NCBI RefSeq assembly: GCF_030272895.1
Contig: NZ_JALRNF010000004.1
Location: 1 to 64,000, forward strand
DNA length: 64,000 nt
Reading direction: 5' to 3'
Origin: Pseudomonas sp. BGr12
GTDB taxonomy: Bacteria > Pseudomonadota > Gammaproteobacteria > Pseudomonadales > Pseudomonadaceae
Notes under the pieces: model-generated
The model's database searches: none
Told to the model about the DNA's origin: nothing
The model's input: the letters and a program-made list of their open reading frames with translations, nothing else
Part shown: in pieces, positions 16,803 through 26,267 of the stretch
Numbering within the stretch: the stretch's first letter is position 1
Layout: every line of letters starts with the position of its first letter
Made by a program: the position numbers and the translations under genes

Positions 16803-18644
16803 ATGCCTGATTACCGCTCTAAAACGTCCACCCACGGCCGCAACATGGCCGGCGCTCGAGCCCTGTGGCGCGCCACCGGGATGAAGGACGACGACTTCAA
16901 GAAACCGATCATCGCCATCGCCAACTCCTTCACCCAGTTCGTCCCGGGGCATGTGCACCTGAAGGACCTGGGCCAGCTGGTCGCCCGCGAGATCGAACGC
17001 GCCGGTGGCGTGGCCAAGGAATTCAACACCATCGCGGTCGACGACGGCATCGCCATGGGCCATGACGGCATGCTCTATTCGCTGCCGAGCCGCGAGATCA
17101 TCGCCGACTCGGTCGAGTACATGGTCAACGCCCACTGCGCCGACGCCATTGTCTGCATCTCCAACTGCGACAAGATCACCCCCGGCATGCTGATGGCCGC
17201 CCTGCGCCTGAACATCCCGGTGATCTTCGTCTCCGGCGGCCCGATGGAAGCCGGCAAGACCAAGCTGGCCAACCACGGCCTGGACCTGGTCGACGCCATG
17301 GTCATCGCCGCCGACTCCAGCGCCTCCGACGAGAAAGTCGCCGAGTACGAGCGCAGCGCCTGCCCGACCTGCGGTTCCTGCTCCGGCATGTTCACCGCCA
17401 ACTCGATGAACTGCCTGACCGAAGCCCTGGGCCTGGCCCTGCCGGGCAACGGTTCGACCCTGGCTACCCACAGCGATCGCGAGCAGTTGTTCCTCACCGC
17501 CGGCCGCACCATCGTCGAGCTGTGCAAGCGCTACTACGGCGAGAACGACCAGTCGGTACTGCCGCGCAACATCGCCAGCTTCCAGGCGTTCGAGAACGCC
17601 ATGACCCTGGACATCGCCATGGGCGGCTCGACCAACACCATCCTGCACCTGCTGGCCGCGGCCCAGGAAGCCGAGGTGGACTTCGACCTGCGCGACATCG
17701 ATCGCCTGTCGCGCAAAGTGCCGCAGCTGTGCAAGGTGGCGCCGAACATCCAGAAGTACCACATGGAAGACGTGCACCGCGCCGGTGGCATCATCAGCAT
17801 CCTCGGTGAGCTGGCCCGTGGCGGCCTGCTGCACACCAGCCTGCCGACCGTGCACAGCCGCAGCCTGGAAGAAGCCATCGCCAAGTGGGACATCACCCAG
17901 ACCGACGACGAAGCCGTGCACACCTTCTTCAAGGCAGGCCCGGCCGGCATCCCGACCCAGACCGCGTTCAGCCAGTCGACCCGTTGGGACACCCTGGACG
18001 CCGACCGTGAAAACGGCTGCATCCGCAGTGTCGAACACGCCTACTCGCAAGAAGGCGGCCTGGCCGTGCTCTACGGCAACATCGCCCTGGACGGCTGCGT
18101 GGTGAAAACCGCCGGCGTCGACGAGTCGATCCATGTGTTCGAAGGCAACGCCAAGATCTTCGAAAGCCAGGACAGCGCGGTGCGCGGCATCCTCGCCGAC
18201 GAAGTGAAGGAAGGTGACATCGTCATCATCCGCTACGAAGGTCCGAAAGGCGGCCCGGGCATGCAAGAGATGCTCTACCCGACCTCCTACCTGAAGTCCA
18301 AGGGCCTGGGCAAAGCCTGCGCCCTGCTCACCGACGGTCGCTTCTCCGGCGGCACCTCGGGTCTGTCTATCGGCCACGCTTCGCCGGAAGCCGCCGCCGG
18401 TGGCGCCATCGGCCTGGTGCAGGACGGCGACAAGGTGCTGATCGACATCCCCAACCGTTCGATCAACCTCTTGGTCAGCGACGAAGAGCTGGCGGCACGC
18501 CGTGTGGAACAGGACAAGAAAGGCTGGAAGCCGGTCGAAGCCCGCCCACGCAAGGTGACCACCGCGCTCAAGGCCTATGCCTTGCTGGCGACCAGTGCCG
18601 ACAAGGGTGCTGTGCGTAACAAGGCGCTGCTCGACGGGCTCTGA
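16803..18644 (+). CDS. ilvD: Dihydroxy-acid dehydratase
   Basis: Dehydrates 2,3-dihydroxy-isovalerate and -methylvalerate to the 2-keto acids, the shared third step of valine and isoleucine synthesis. The 613-residue protein opens [20 protein letters not shown]. Cluster ligands are in [11 protein letters not shown] and [18 protein letters not shown], and the C-terminal [19 protein letters not shown] signature is intact. The frame stays open upstream through a REP element, so the ATG at 16803 with its Shine-Dalgarno is the right start. A strong terminator follows. Confidence 0.97.
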   Translation: MPDYRSKTSTHGRNMAGARALWRATGMKDDDFKKPIIAIANSFTQFVPGHVHLKDLGQLVAREIERAGGVAKEFNTIAVDDGIAMGHDGMLYSLPSREIIADSVEYMVNAHCADAIVCISNCDKITPGMLMAALRLNIPVIFVSGGPMEAGKTKLANHGLDLVDAMVIAADSSASDEKVAEYERSACPTCGSCSGMFTANSMNCLTEALGLALPGNGSTLATHSDREQLFLTAGRTIVELCKRYYGENDQSVLPRNIASFQAFENAMTLDIAMGGSTNTILHLLAAAQEAEVDFDLRDIDRLSRKVPQLCKVAPNIQKYHMEDVHRAGGIISILGELARGGLLHTSLPTVHSRSLEEAIAKWDITQTDDEAVHTFFKAGPAGIPTQTAFSQSTRWDTLDADRENGCIRSVEHAYSQEGGLAVLYGNIALDGCVVKTAGVDESIHVFEGNAKIFESQDSAVRGILADEVKEGDIVIIRYEGPKGGPGMQEMLYPTSYLKSKGLGKACALLTDGRFSGGTSGLSIGHASPEAAAGGAIGLVQDGDKVLIDIPNRSINLLVSDEELAARRVEQDKKGWKPVEARPRKVTTALKAYALLATSADKGAVRNKALLDGL

Positions 18645-18665
18645 GTCGACGCGGCAAATGAAAAA

Positions 18666-18691
18666 CCGGCGCCTGGTGCGCCGGTTTTTTT
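18666..18691 (+). terminator. Rho-independent terminator of ilvD
   Basis: Arms CCGGCGC (18666-18672) and GCGCCGG (18678-18684) enclose CTGGT and are followed by seven T. A matching A run lies on the 5' side, so it may also work for transcripts arriving from the right. Confidence 0.95.
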
Positions 18692-18705
18692 ATGGTGTTG
18701 AAAAG

Positions 18706-18773
18706 CATCGCGGGGCAAGCCCGCTCCCACAGGGCCTGCATGATCCCTGTAGGAGCGGGCTTGCCCAGCGATG
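18706..18773. repeat. REP pair between ilvD and the RND pump genes
   Basis: CATCGCGGGGCAAGCCCGCT at 18706-18725 and its inverted copy TGTAGGAGCGGGCTTGCCCA at 18748-18767 face each other across about 17 nt. They lie between convergent genes, right after the ilvD terminator. Confidence 0.88.
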
Positions 18774-18778
18774 GCTCA

Positions 18779-21700
18779 TCAAGCCTCCCTGATCTTGTAC
18801 CAGGCCACATACAGCGCCGGCAGGAACAACAGGGTCAGCAAGGTGGCGATGATGATGCCGCCGATCATGGCGTAGGCCATCGGCCCCCAGAACACTTCCC
18901 GGGCGATCGGGATCATCCCCAGGCTCGCCGCCGCCGCGGTCAGCAGGATCGGCCGGCGGCGATGGTTGGTGGCTTCCAGCACCGCCGCCCAAGGCGACAA
19001 CCCTTGCTCCTCGTACTCGTGGATCTGGGTCACCAGGATCACCGAGTTGCGGATGATGATGCCGATCAGCGCCAGGATCCCGAGGATTGCCACGAAGCCC
19101 ATGGGCGTCCCTGTCGGCACCAGGGCCAGGACCACGCCGATCAGACCCAGTGGTGCCACGCTGGCCACCAGGAACAGCTTCTGCACACTGTGCAGCTGGA
19201 TCATCAGGAAGGTGCCCATCAGGAACAGCATCAGCGGTATGACCTTGGCGATCGGGCCCTGGGCCTTGCCGCTGGCTTCCACGGTACCGCCGGTTTCGAC
19301 GGTGTAACCCACCGGCAGCTTGCTGATGAAGTCGTTGATTTGCGGTTCGAGCTCATGGACCAGATCGGTCGGCTGGATGTCACCCCGCACGGCGGCCTTG
19401 ATGGTGATGGTCGGCTTGCGGTCACGACGCCAGACCAGCGGCTGCTCCAGCTCATAGCGCACGGTGGCGAAGGCCAGCAGCGGGATCGAAGTGCCGTTGG
19501 GCGTGACGATCTGCAGGTTCTGCAGGGTCTGCGGCGAGCTGCGCTCACTGTCTTCGGCGCGGGCGACCACATTGATCAGGTAGATGTAGTCGTTCACCTG
19601 GGTGATCTGCGTGCCGCTGACGATGCTGTTCATCACGTTGGCCACGTCCTCGGACGACAGGCCAAGCTGACGTGCCTTGTCCTGGGCGATCTCGACCCGC
19701 AACACTTTGCCCGGCTCGTTCCAGTCGTAGATCATCTGGCCGACGTGGTCATTGCTGTCGAGCAGGGCCGCCAGGGCGATGGCATGTTTGCGCACCTGGT
19801 CGATATCCGGGCCCATCATCCGGTACTGGATCGGCAGCCCCACCGGCGGACCCATTTCCAGCGACTGCACGTTGGTGCCGATACCGACGAAGTCTTCGCG
19901 CAAACGCTGTTTCAAGCGTTTGATCAGTCCTTCACGCTCCTTGAACCCCTTGCTGACGATCACCAGCTGGGCGTAGTACGGGTTCTGCAACTGCTGGTCC
20001 AGTGGCAGGTAGAAGCGGATCGCGCCCTGGCCGATGTAGCTGCTCCAGCGCACGATGTCCGGATCGCCCTTGAGCGTGGCCTCCAGCCGGTCCACCGCCT
20101 TGCGGGTTTCCTCGATCGAAGCGTTCTGCGGCAGGTTGAGATCGACGAGGATCTCGGGACGGTCCGAAGAAGGGAAGAACTGGTTCTGCACAAAGCGCAT
20201 GCAGAACAACGCCAGCACGAACAGCAAAATGGTGCCGATGATGGTCAGCCAGCGGTGGCGTATGCACCACAACAAGCTGTGCTCGAACACCTTGCCGACG
20301 GGGCCGGCTTCTTCACTGTGCGGTTTGACCTTGGTACTGAGGATGTGCACGCCCAGCACCGGCGCAAACATCACCGCCACCACCCAGGACACCAGCAAGG
20401 CGGCGGCGATCACTGCAAACAGGGTGTAGGTGTATTCCCCCGCCGAGCTGGCATTCAGGCCGATCGGCATGAAGCCGGCCACGGTCACCAGGGTGCCGGT
20501 GAGCATCGGGAAGGCGGTCGAGGTGTAGGCGAAGGTCGCCGCCTGTTCCTTGGTCTCGCCCATTTCCAGGCGCGTCACCATCACCTCCACGGTGATCATC
20601 GCATCGTCCACCAACAGCCCCAGGGCAATGATCAAGGCGCCCAGGGAGATCCGCTGCATGGTGATGCCGCTGTACTCCATGAAGATGAACACCACGGCCA
20701 GCACCAGCGGAATCGAACAGGCCACCACCAGCCCGGCGCGAATCCCCAGGCTGACGAAACTCACCGCCAACACGATGATCACGGCTTCGAACAAGGCGCT
20801 GGTGAAGCCACCGACGGCCTCTTCCACCACCACCGCCTGGTCGGAGACGGTATGCACGCCGACGCCCACCGGCAGCTCGCTGATCACCCGGTCCATCATC
20901 TTGTGCAGGTCGGCACCGAACACCTGGATGTTGCCACCGGCCTTCATGCCGATGCCCAGGCCGATGGCGGGCTGGCCGTTGTAGCGGAACTGCGGCGAGG
21001 GTGGATCGACATAGCCGCGTTCGATATCGGCAATATCCGCCAGGCGGAAGAAGCGGTCGTTGATGCGCAGGTTGACCGTCTCCAGGTCTTTCTCCGAGGC
21101 GAACTGGCCCGTCGTGCGCACCGACACACGCTCGGGCCCGGCTTCGATCACCCCGGCCGGGGTGACCGCGTTCTGGCTTTGCAGGGCCTGCAACACCTGT
21201 CGCTGATCGATGCCGAACGAGGCCAGCTTGCGGGTGGAGAAGTTCAGGTACAGCACTTCGTCCTGGGTGCCGATCATCTCGACCTTGCCCAGGCCCGGCA
21301 CTTCGCGGATCTCGGCACGCACCTGCTCGACGTAGTCGCGCAACTGGCGCATGGTCAGGCCGTCGGCGGTGAAGGCGTAGATCGAGCCGTAGACGTCACC
21401 GAATTCGTCGTTGAACCCCGGGCCCTGGATGCCCTGGGGAAACTGGCCGCGAATGTCCGCGATCTTCTTGCGCACCTGGTACCAGATCTCGGGAATGTCC
21501 TTGGCTGGCGTGGTGTCCAGCAAGTTGACGTAGACCGTCGACTCTCCGGGCCGGGTGTAGCTCTTCACATAGTCGAGCGAGTCCAGCTCCTCGAGCTTCT
21601 TCTCGATGCGGTCGGTGATCTGGTTGAGGGTTTCATCCTGGGTCGCGCCCGGCCAGCGGGTCTGGATGACCATGGTCTTGATGGTGAACGACGGGTCTTC

Positions 21701-21817
21701 CTCACGCCCCAGGTTCATGTAGGAGAACACGCCCATCAGCAAGCCGACGAACATCAGGTACCAGACGAAGGATTGGTGCTTCAGCGCCCACTCCGACAGG
21801 TTGAAGCTTCCTTTCAT
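18779..21817 (-). CDS. triC: RND efflux pump inner-membrane transporter, TriC-like
   Basis: A 1012-residue proton-driven RND transporter. The N-terminus ends its first membrane helix with MNLGREEDPSFTIKTMVIQ, as in TriC-type pumps. The proton relay GLLVDDAMITVEVM carries the paired Asp in TM4. Two large periplasmic loops and twelve membrane segments fit the family. The start overlaps the stop of the second adaptor gene (ATGA). Two adaptor genes before one RND gene is the hallmark of P. aeruginosa TriABC, which exports triclosan with the outer-membrane channel OpmH. No channel gene is present here. Confidence 0.87.
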   Translation of the reverse strand: MKGSFNLSEWALKHQSFVWYLMFVGLLMGVFSYMNLGREEDPSFTIKTMVIQTRWPGATQDETLNQITDRIEKKLEELDSLDYVKSYTRPGESTVYVNLLDTTPAKDIPEIWYQVRKKIADIRGQFPQGIQGPGFNDEFGDVYGSIYAFTADGLTMRQLRDYVEQVRAEIREVPGLGKVEMIGTQDEVLYLNFSTRKLASFGIDQRQVLQALQSQNAVTPAGVIEAGPERVSVRTTGQFASEKDLETVNLRINDRFFRLADIADIERGYVDPPSPQFRYNGQPAIGLGIGMKAGGNIQVFGADLHKMMDRVISELPVGVGVHTVSDQAVVVEEAVGGFTSALFEAVIIVLAVSFVSLGIRAGLVVACSIPLVLAVVFIFMEYSGITMQRISLGALIIALGLLVDDAMITVEVMVTRLEMGETKEQAATFAYTSTAFPMLTGTLVTVAGFMPIGLNASSAGEYTYTLFAVIAAALLVSWVVAVMFAPVLGVHILSTKVKPHSEEAGPVGKVFEHSLLWCIRHRWLTIIGTILLFVLALFCMRFVQNQFFPSSDRPEILVDLNLPQNASIEETRKAVDRLEATLKGDPDIVRWSSYIGQGAIRFYLPLDQQLQNPYYAQLVIVSKGFKEREGLIKRLKQRLREDFVGIGTNVQSLEMGPPVGLPIQYRMMGPDIDQVRKHAIALAALLDSNDHVGQMIYDWNEPGKVLRVEIAQDKARQLGLSSEDVANVMNSIVSGTQITQVNDYIYLINVVARAEDSERSSPQTLQNLQIVTPNGTSIPLLAFATVRYELEQPLVWRRDRKPTITIKAAVRGDIQPTDLVHELEPQINDFISKLPVGYTVETGGTVEASGKAQGPIAKVIPLMLFLMGTFLMIQLHSVQKLFLVASVAPLGLIGVVLALVPTGTPMGFVAILGILALIGIIIRNSVILVTQIHEYEEQGLSPWAAVLEATNHRRRPILLTAAAASLGMIPIAREVFWGPMAYAMIGGIIIATLLTLLFLPALYVAWYKIREA

Positions 21818-22884
21818 CGTGGGACTTCCTCATTGACGATAACCTTCTGGCCCGGTTTCAGGCTGTTCACACCGGCTGTTACCACGCGCTCCCCGGCCTG
21901 GACGCCAGCGCTCAACACCACACTGGAGGCTGTGCGCTCGAGCAGCGTCACCTCGCGGATGGCCACCGTGTTCTGTTTTGGATCGACCACCCACACCCGG
22001 GGCTGGCCATCCCCTTCGATCAAGGCTGAAGCCGGCAGCTCGCTGCGCGGCGACACCGCCGAGGTCAGCGTGACGCTGATGGCGGTCCCCAGGTAAAAGG
22101 ATTCGGGGGTATTGGCCAGCGTCAGACGCGCACGGCGGGTTCGCGTGGCAGCGTCGGCCTGGGGCTCAAGCTCGCGCAAGGTGGCGGTGGTGTTGATACT
22201 TGGATCGAGTTGCGACGCCACCTCGAACTTCAAATCGGCGGACAACTGTTCGGCAAGGTACGTGGGTAGATCGATCACCGCCTCCTTGATATCCGGGCGG
22301 GCCAGGGTGACCACCGGCTGGCCGGCATTGATGGTCTGCCCCGCTTCGGCCTGCCAGTTGGTGACTACGGCCGCGTGGTCGGTGCGCAGTTCGCTGTAGC
22401 CGAGCTGGTCGCGCGCCTGGCTGACGGCGGCCCGGGCCTGCTCCAGGGCAGCGCCGGTGGTTTTCAGGTTGGTCGTCGCTTCATCCAGTTGCGCCTGGGC
22501 GCCGACGCCGCGATCGAACAACTGTTGCTGGCGACGGGCATCGGCCTGGGCATTGATAAATTGCGCCTGGACCTTGGCCAGGTCGCCCTGGGCCGCGCGC
22601 AGCTGGTTGCGCTGGTCGGCCGGATCGAGACTGGCCAATACATCGCCCGCCTTCACCTCGCTACCGACATCGACCCAGCGCCGGGCAATGCGCCCGCCCA
22701 CGCGAAAACCCAGGGTGCTCTCGTACCGTGCCTGGATAGTGCCGGCGAACCGCCCGAGATCGGCTTGTACCTGCGGCTGGACGATCACCGTCAGTACCGG
22801 GCGGATAGGCTCCGACTCTTCAGGCTTTTTTTCACAACCCATCAGCAACAGGGCGCTGCACAGACCAAGGGTGACGGCTCTCAT
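21814..22884 (-). CDS. triB: RND efflux periplasmic adaptor lipoprotein, TriB-like
   Basis: A 356-residue membrane fusion protein. The lipobox LMGC places the lipidated Cys at residue 17. A lipoyl half-motif (FRVGGRIARRWVDVGSEVKA), a coiled-coil hairpin (about 95-160) and beta-barrel domains follow. It bridges the RND protein and the outer-membrane channel. It overlaps both neighbours by 4 bp (ATGA), so the three genes are translationally coupled. Sequence alone does not show which role each of the two adaptors plays. Confidence 0.85.
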   Translation of the reverse strand: MRAVTLGLCSALLLMGCEKKPEESEPIRPVLTVIVQPQVQADLGRFAGTIQARYESTLGFRVGGRIARRWVDVGSEVKAGDVLASLDPADQRNQLRAAQGDLAKVQAQFINAQADARRQQQLFDRGVGAQAQLDEATTNLKTTGAALEQARAAVSQARDQLGYSELRTDHAAVVTNWQAEAGQTINAGQPVVTLARPDIKEAVIDLPTYLAEQLSADLKFEVASQLDPSINTTATLRELEPQADAATRTRRARLTLANTPESFYLGTAISVTLTSAVSPRSELPASALIEGDGQPRVWVVDPKQNTVAIREVTLLERTASSVVLSAGVQAGERVVTAGVNSLKPGQKVIVNEEVPR

Positions 22885-23972
22885 TGGGCTACCCCGCTGT
22901 CCTTGAGCGGCGCGATTTCCACCCGCATGCCCGGGGTGAGCAACTGCCCGCCCGCCACCACCACGGTTTCCCCGCCCTTGAGGCCGTCAGCAATGACGAC
23001 TTTGCCGGTGAGGTAGCGACTGACCTGGACCGGTTGCAAGCTGACCTTGTTGCCCTCGCCCACCACCCACACGGCCGGCTCATGCAGGGCCTTGGTCAAC
23101 GCTGACCAGGGCAACTCGATACTCGGCTTACCCTGGGCATGACCAGTGGCACTGACGGCCGACCCCAGCTCCATGCCCGGCGGCACGTCACGCAAGGCCA
23201 CTTTGACTTGCACCGTGCCGCTCTGGGCCGAGACGGTCGGGGTGATTTCACGCACATGGCCCTGGGCCTGGATTTTCGGGTTATCCACCAGGCTGACGAT
23301 GATGGTCTCACTGCTGGGCGGCGCGACCAGCAGGGATTCATAGACATTGAACACCGCATCACGCTCGCCATCATGGGCCAGGGTGAAGATCGGCGCGGTG
23401 GCCTGCACCACCTGCCCGACTTCAGCCTGGCGCTCGGTGATGACCCCGGCGGCGTCCGCCACCAATGCGGTGTAGGCGAGCTGATCGCGGGCATTGGCCA
23501 GTTGTGCCTGGGCGGCCTTCAAGGCGCTCTGGCTACTGCGCAGCGCGGCCTGGGCCGAGTCGTACTCGCTCTGGCTGGTATAACCCTTGGGCAACAGTTT
23601 CTGCTGACGGACAAAGGCGACACTGCTCTCGGTCACCCGGGCCTGCTCGGCGAACACCTCGGCCTTGGCCGAATCGACACTGGCCTGCAGGTCCTTGGGG
23701 TCAAGCCGGGCCAGGACCTGGTTGGCTTTCACGTGATCGCCGACGTCGACGCTGCGGGAAATGATCTTGCCACCCACGCGAAACGACTGATCCGCCTGCA
23801 CCCGCGCCTGGACATCGCCAGTGAGGGTCACGGACGCCGCAAAGTCACTGGGCTGGACCTTTTGCACACCCACCCTGCGAAGCTCGAGTTCAGCGGTGTT
23901 TTTCTCGCCACAACCGGTTAGCACGAATGCCGAACCCAGGCTGACGACCAATAGAGTACGCAACACCGTCAT
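22881..23972 (-). CDS. triA: RND efflux periplasmic adaptor lipoprotein, TriA-like
   Basis: A 363-residue membrane fusion protein, the first gene of the pump operon. The ATG at 23972 (MTVLRTLLVVSLGSAFVLTG) is chosen because AAGGAG lies 5 nt upstream and because it yields a short signal with lipobox LTGC (Cys21). The frame extends upstream but without support. Lipoyl (FRVGGKIISRSVDVGDHVKA), coiled-coil and barrel domains follow. No dedicated regulator gene flanks the operon. Confidence 0.86.
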   Translation of the reverse strand: MTVLRTLLVVSLGSAFVLTGCGEKNTAELELRRVGVQKVQPSDFAASVTLTGDVQARVQADQSFRVGGKIISRSVDVGDHVKANQVLARLDPKDLQASVDSAKAEVFAEQARVTESSVAFVRQQKLLPKGYTSQSEYDSAQAALRSSQSALKAAQAQLANARDQLAYTALVADAAGVITERQAEVGQVVQATAPIFTLAHDGERDAVFNVYESLLVAPPSSETIIVSLVDNPKIQAQGHVREITPTVSAQSGTVQVKVALRDVPPGMELGSAVSATGHAQGKPSIELPWSALTKALHEPAVWVVGEGNKVSLQPVQVSRYLTGKVVIADGLKGGETVVVAGGQLLTPGMRVEIAPLKDSGVAQ

Positions 23973-24120
23973 GCAGGCTCCTTGCATGTGCCAGATCGAT
24001 ACAGAGATGCGAGTGTTAGCGTAGATCAGGGTTTGTGCCGGCGCTTGCGACAAACGCAATTCATTTGCGCCCGGTCAATCGGCGATACTGATGCACCACC
24101 GCCCACGCAAGGACGCCGTG

Positions 24121-25317
24121 ATGCTGACCACCCTGGCCGTCGCCAACTACCGCTCGATCAACCACCTGGTGCTGCCGCTGGGCCGCCTCAACGTCATCAC
24201 CGGGCCCAATGGCAGCGGCAAGTCCAACCTGTACAAGGCCCTGCGCCTGCTGGCTGAAACCGCCCAGGGTGGCGTGATCAACGCACTGGCCGGCGAAGGT
24301 GGACTGGAGTCGACCTTCTGGGCCGGGCCGGAACGCATCAGCCGGCGCATGAGCCGTGGCGAGGTCGCCGTCGAGGGCGGCCCGCGCCAGGAGGCCAAGC
24401 GCCTGCGCCTGGGCTTTGCCGACGAGGACTTCGGTTATGCCATCGGCCTGGGGCTGCCTGCGTCCAGCGGCCACTTCATGCTCCCGGGCAAGCCCGCGCC
24501 CATTGCCTCACGGTTCACCCTCGACCCGCAGATCAAGCGCGAGTGCATCTGGGCAGGCCCTGTCTACCGCCCGGCCAGCCTGCTGGTGGATCGCCAGGGT
24601 GGCATGGTCCGCGCCCGCGAAGGCCGGCAGTGGGACGTCCTGGCCCAGCACACGCCGGATTTCGACAGCCTCTACGACCAGGTCGGCAACCTGCGCTCAT
24701 CGCCGGAGGTGCTGCACCTGCGCGAGCGCATCCGCGGCTGGCGCTTCTACGATCACTTTCGCACCGACCGCGAGGCACCGGCACGGCGGCCCCAACTGGG
24801 CACGCGCACACCGGTGCTGCACCACGACGGCCGCGACCTTGCCGCTGCCCTGCAGACCATCATCGAGATCGGCGATGCCCAGGCCCTGTGGAACACCATC
24901 AGCGACGCCTTTCCCGGCTCGCACCTGACCATCGACGCCGTGCCCGGCGGCCTGTTCAACCTGCAATTCCATCAGGACGGCCTGCTGCGGCCGCTGTCGG
25001 CAGCAGAGTTGTCGGACGGTACCTTGCGTTACCTGCTGCTGGTCGCGGCACTGCTGAGCCCCAGGGCACCGACCATGATGGTGCTCAACGAACCGGAGAC
25101 CAGCCTGCACCCGGACCTGCTGCCGGCACTGGCACGCCTGATCATCCGCGCGACGGAGCATTGCCAGGTGTGGGTGGTATCGCACGCACGACGGCTGGTG
25201 GCCGCGCTGGAACAGGATGCGACCTGCAATTCGATCGTGCTGGAGAAACAGCTGGGACAGACCCGGGTGGCGGGTCAGGGGATGCTGGACGAGCCGGCCT
25301 GGCATTGGCCGGAATGA
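24121..25317 (+). CDS. Stand-alone AAA ATPase (RecF/SMC-like, AAA_21 type)
   Basis: A 398-residue ATPase with an SMC/RecF-like head and no attached nuclease or coiled coil. Walker A is GPNGSGKSN (residues 28-36). The signature-like AELSDGTLRYLLLVAALLSP is followed by Walker B MVLNEPETSLHPDLLPAL and a switch His in WVVSHARRLVAAL. AAGGA precedes the ATG at 24121. It is divergent from the pump operon and followed by a REP pair, so it is probably monocistronic. Relatives exist in phage defence (OLD-like, without TOPRIM) and DNA repair, but the function here is unknown. Confidence 0.8.
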   Translation: MLTTLAVANYRSINHLVLPLGRLNVITGPNGSGKSNLYKALRLLAETAQGGVINALAGEGGLESTFWAGPERISRRMSRGEVAVEGGPRQEAKRLRLGFADEDFGYAIGLGLPASSGHFMLPGKPAPIASRFTLDPQIKRECIWAGPVYRPASLLVDRQGGMVRAREGRQWDVLAQHTPDFDSLYDQVGNLRSSPEVLHLRERIRGWRFYDHFRTDREAPARRPQLGTRTPVLHHDGRDLAAALQTIIEIGDAQALWNTISDAFPGSHLTIDAVPGGLFNLQFHQDGLLRPLSAAELSDGTLRYLLLVAALLSPRAPTMMVLNEPETSLHPDLLPALARLIIRATEHCQVWVVSHARRLVAALEQDATCNSIVLEKQLGQTRVAGQGMLDEPAWHWPE

Positions 25318-25320
25318 TCA

Positions 25321-25362
25321 CGGGACAAGCCCGCTCCTACAGGTAGGAGCGGGCTTGTCCCG
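25321..25362. repeat. Perfect 20-bp inverted repeat (REP pair)
   Basis: Arms CGGGACAAGCCCGCTCCTAC (25321-25340) and their exact reverse complement (25343-25362) are separated only by AG. It lies between the convergent ATPase gene and spuH, where the RNA would form a very stable hairpin in both directions, possibly acting as a bidirectional 3'-end barrier. Confidence 0.93.
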
Positions 25363-25376
25363 CGATGCTTTTCAGA

Positions 25377-26267
25377 TCACGCCGAAACGGCGGCCGGCGC
25401 GCTGCGCACGTCCGGTTGCTTCCAGGAATCGGCCGCGCTTTCCTCGATGGCCTGCTGGATCGCCCGGCGACGACGCTCTTCGGCCTGGCGGCTGAAGTAC
25501 CAGACCATGAAGGTCACCAGCGACACCGACAGCAGGATCAGGCTGGCCACCGCGTTGATTTCCGGCTTCACGCCCAGACGCACGGCAGAGAAGACTTCCA
25601 TCGGCAAGGTGGTCGAACCCGGACCGGACACGAAGCTGGCCAGTACCAGGTCGTCCAGCGACAGGGCGAAGGACATCATGCCGCCCGCCGCCAGCGACGG
25701 CGCGATCATCGGGATGGTGATCAGGAAGAACACCTTCCACGGCCGCGCACCGAGGTCCATGGCCGCCTCTTCGATGGACAGGTCCAGCTCACGCAGGCGT
25801 GCCGACACCACCACCGCCACATAGGCCGCGCAGAACGTGGTGTGGGCGATCCAGATGGTGACGATGCCACGCTCCTGCGGCCAGCCGATCATCTGCGCCA
25901 TGGCCACGAACAGCAGCAACAGCGACAGACCGGTGATCACCTCGGGCATCACCAGCGGCGCGGTGACCAGGCCACCGAACAGGGTGCGGCCCTTGAAGCG
26001 GGTCACCCGGGTCAGCACGAAGGCCGCCAGGGTACCCAGCGCCACGGCGGCGATCGCGGTGTAGCAGGCGATCTCCAGCGAGCGCATCACCGAGCCCATC
26101 AGTTGGCTGTTGTCGAGCAGGCCGACGTACCATTTCACCGACCAGCCGCCCCACACCGTCACCAGCTTGGAGGCGTTGAACGAGTAGATCACCAGGATCA
26201 GCATGGGCAGGTAGATGAACAACAAGCCCAGGATCAACATCAGCTTGGAGAAACTGAAACGCTTCAT
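25377..26267 (-). CDS. spuH: Polyamine ABC transporter permease SpuH (PotI-like)
   Basis: A 296-residue inner-membrane permease, last gene of the spu operon. Six membrane helices are evident, starting LMLILGLLFIYLPMLILVIY. The EAA loop contacting the ATPase is EAAMDLGARPWKVFFLITIP. It pairs with SpuG to import putrescine or spermidine. Its start overlaps the spuG stop (ATGA). A strong REP hairpin lies just past its stop. Confidence 0.93.
   Translation of the reverse strand: MKRFSFSKLMLILGLLFIYLPMLILVIYSFNASKLVTVWGGWSVKWYVGLLDNSQLMGSVMRSLEIACYTAIAAVALGTLAAFVLTRVTRFKGRTLFGGLVTAPLVMPEVITGLSLLLLFVAMAQMIGWPQERGIVTIWIAHTTFCAAYVAVVVSARLRELDLSIEEAAMDLGARPWKVFFLITIPMIAPSLAAGGMMSFALSLDDLVLASFVSGPGSTTLPMEVFSAVRLGVKPEINAVASLILLSVSLVTFMVWYFSRQAEERRRRAIQQAIEESAADSWKQPDVRSAPAAVSA

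Noticed and set aside
18692..22096. 1134-codon open frame on the plus strand
   Set aside because: It is opposite triC and triB, is rich in His, Gln, Asp and Arg, has no domain, and starts inside a REP element. It is a high-GC antisense shadow.
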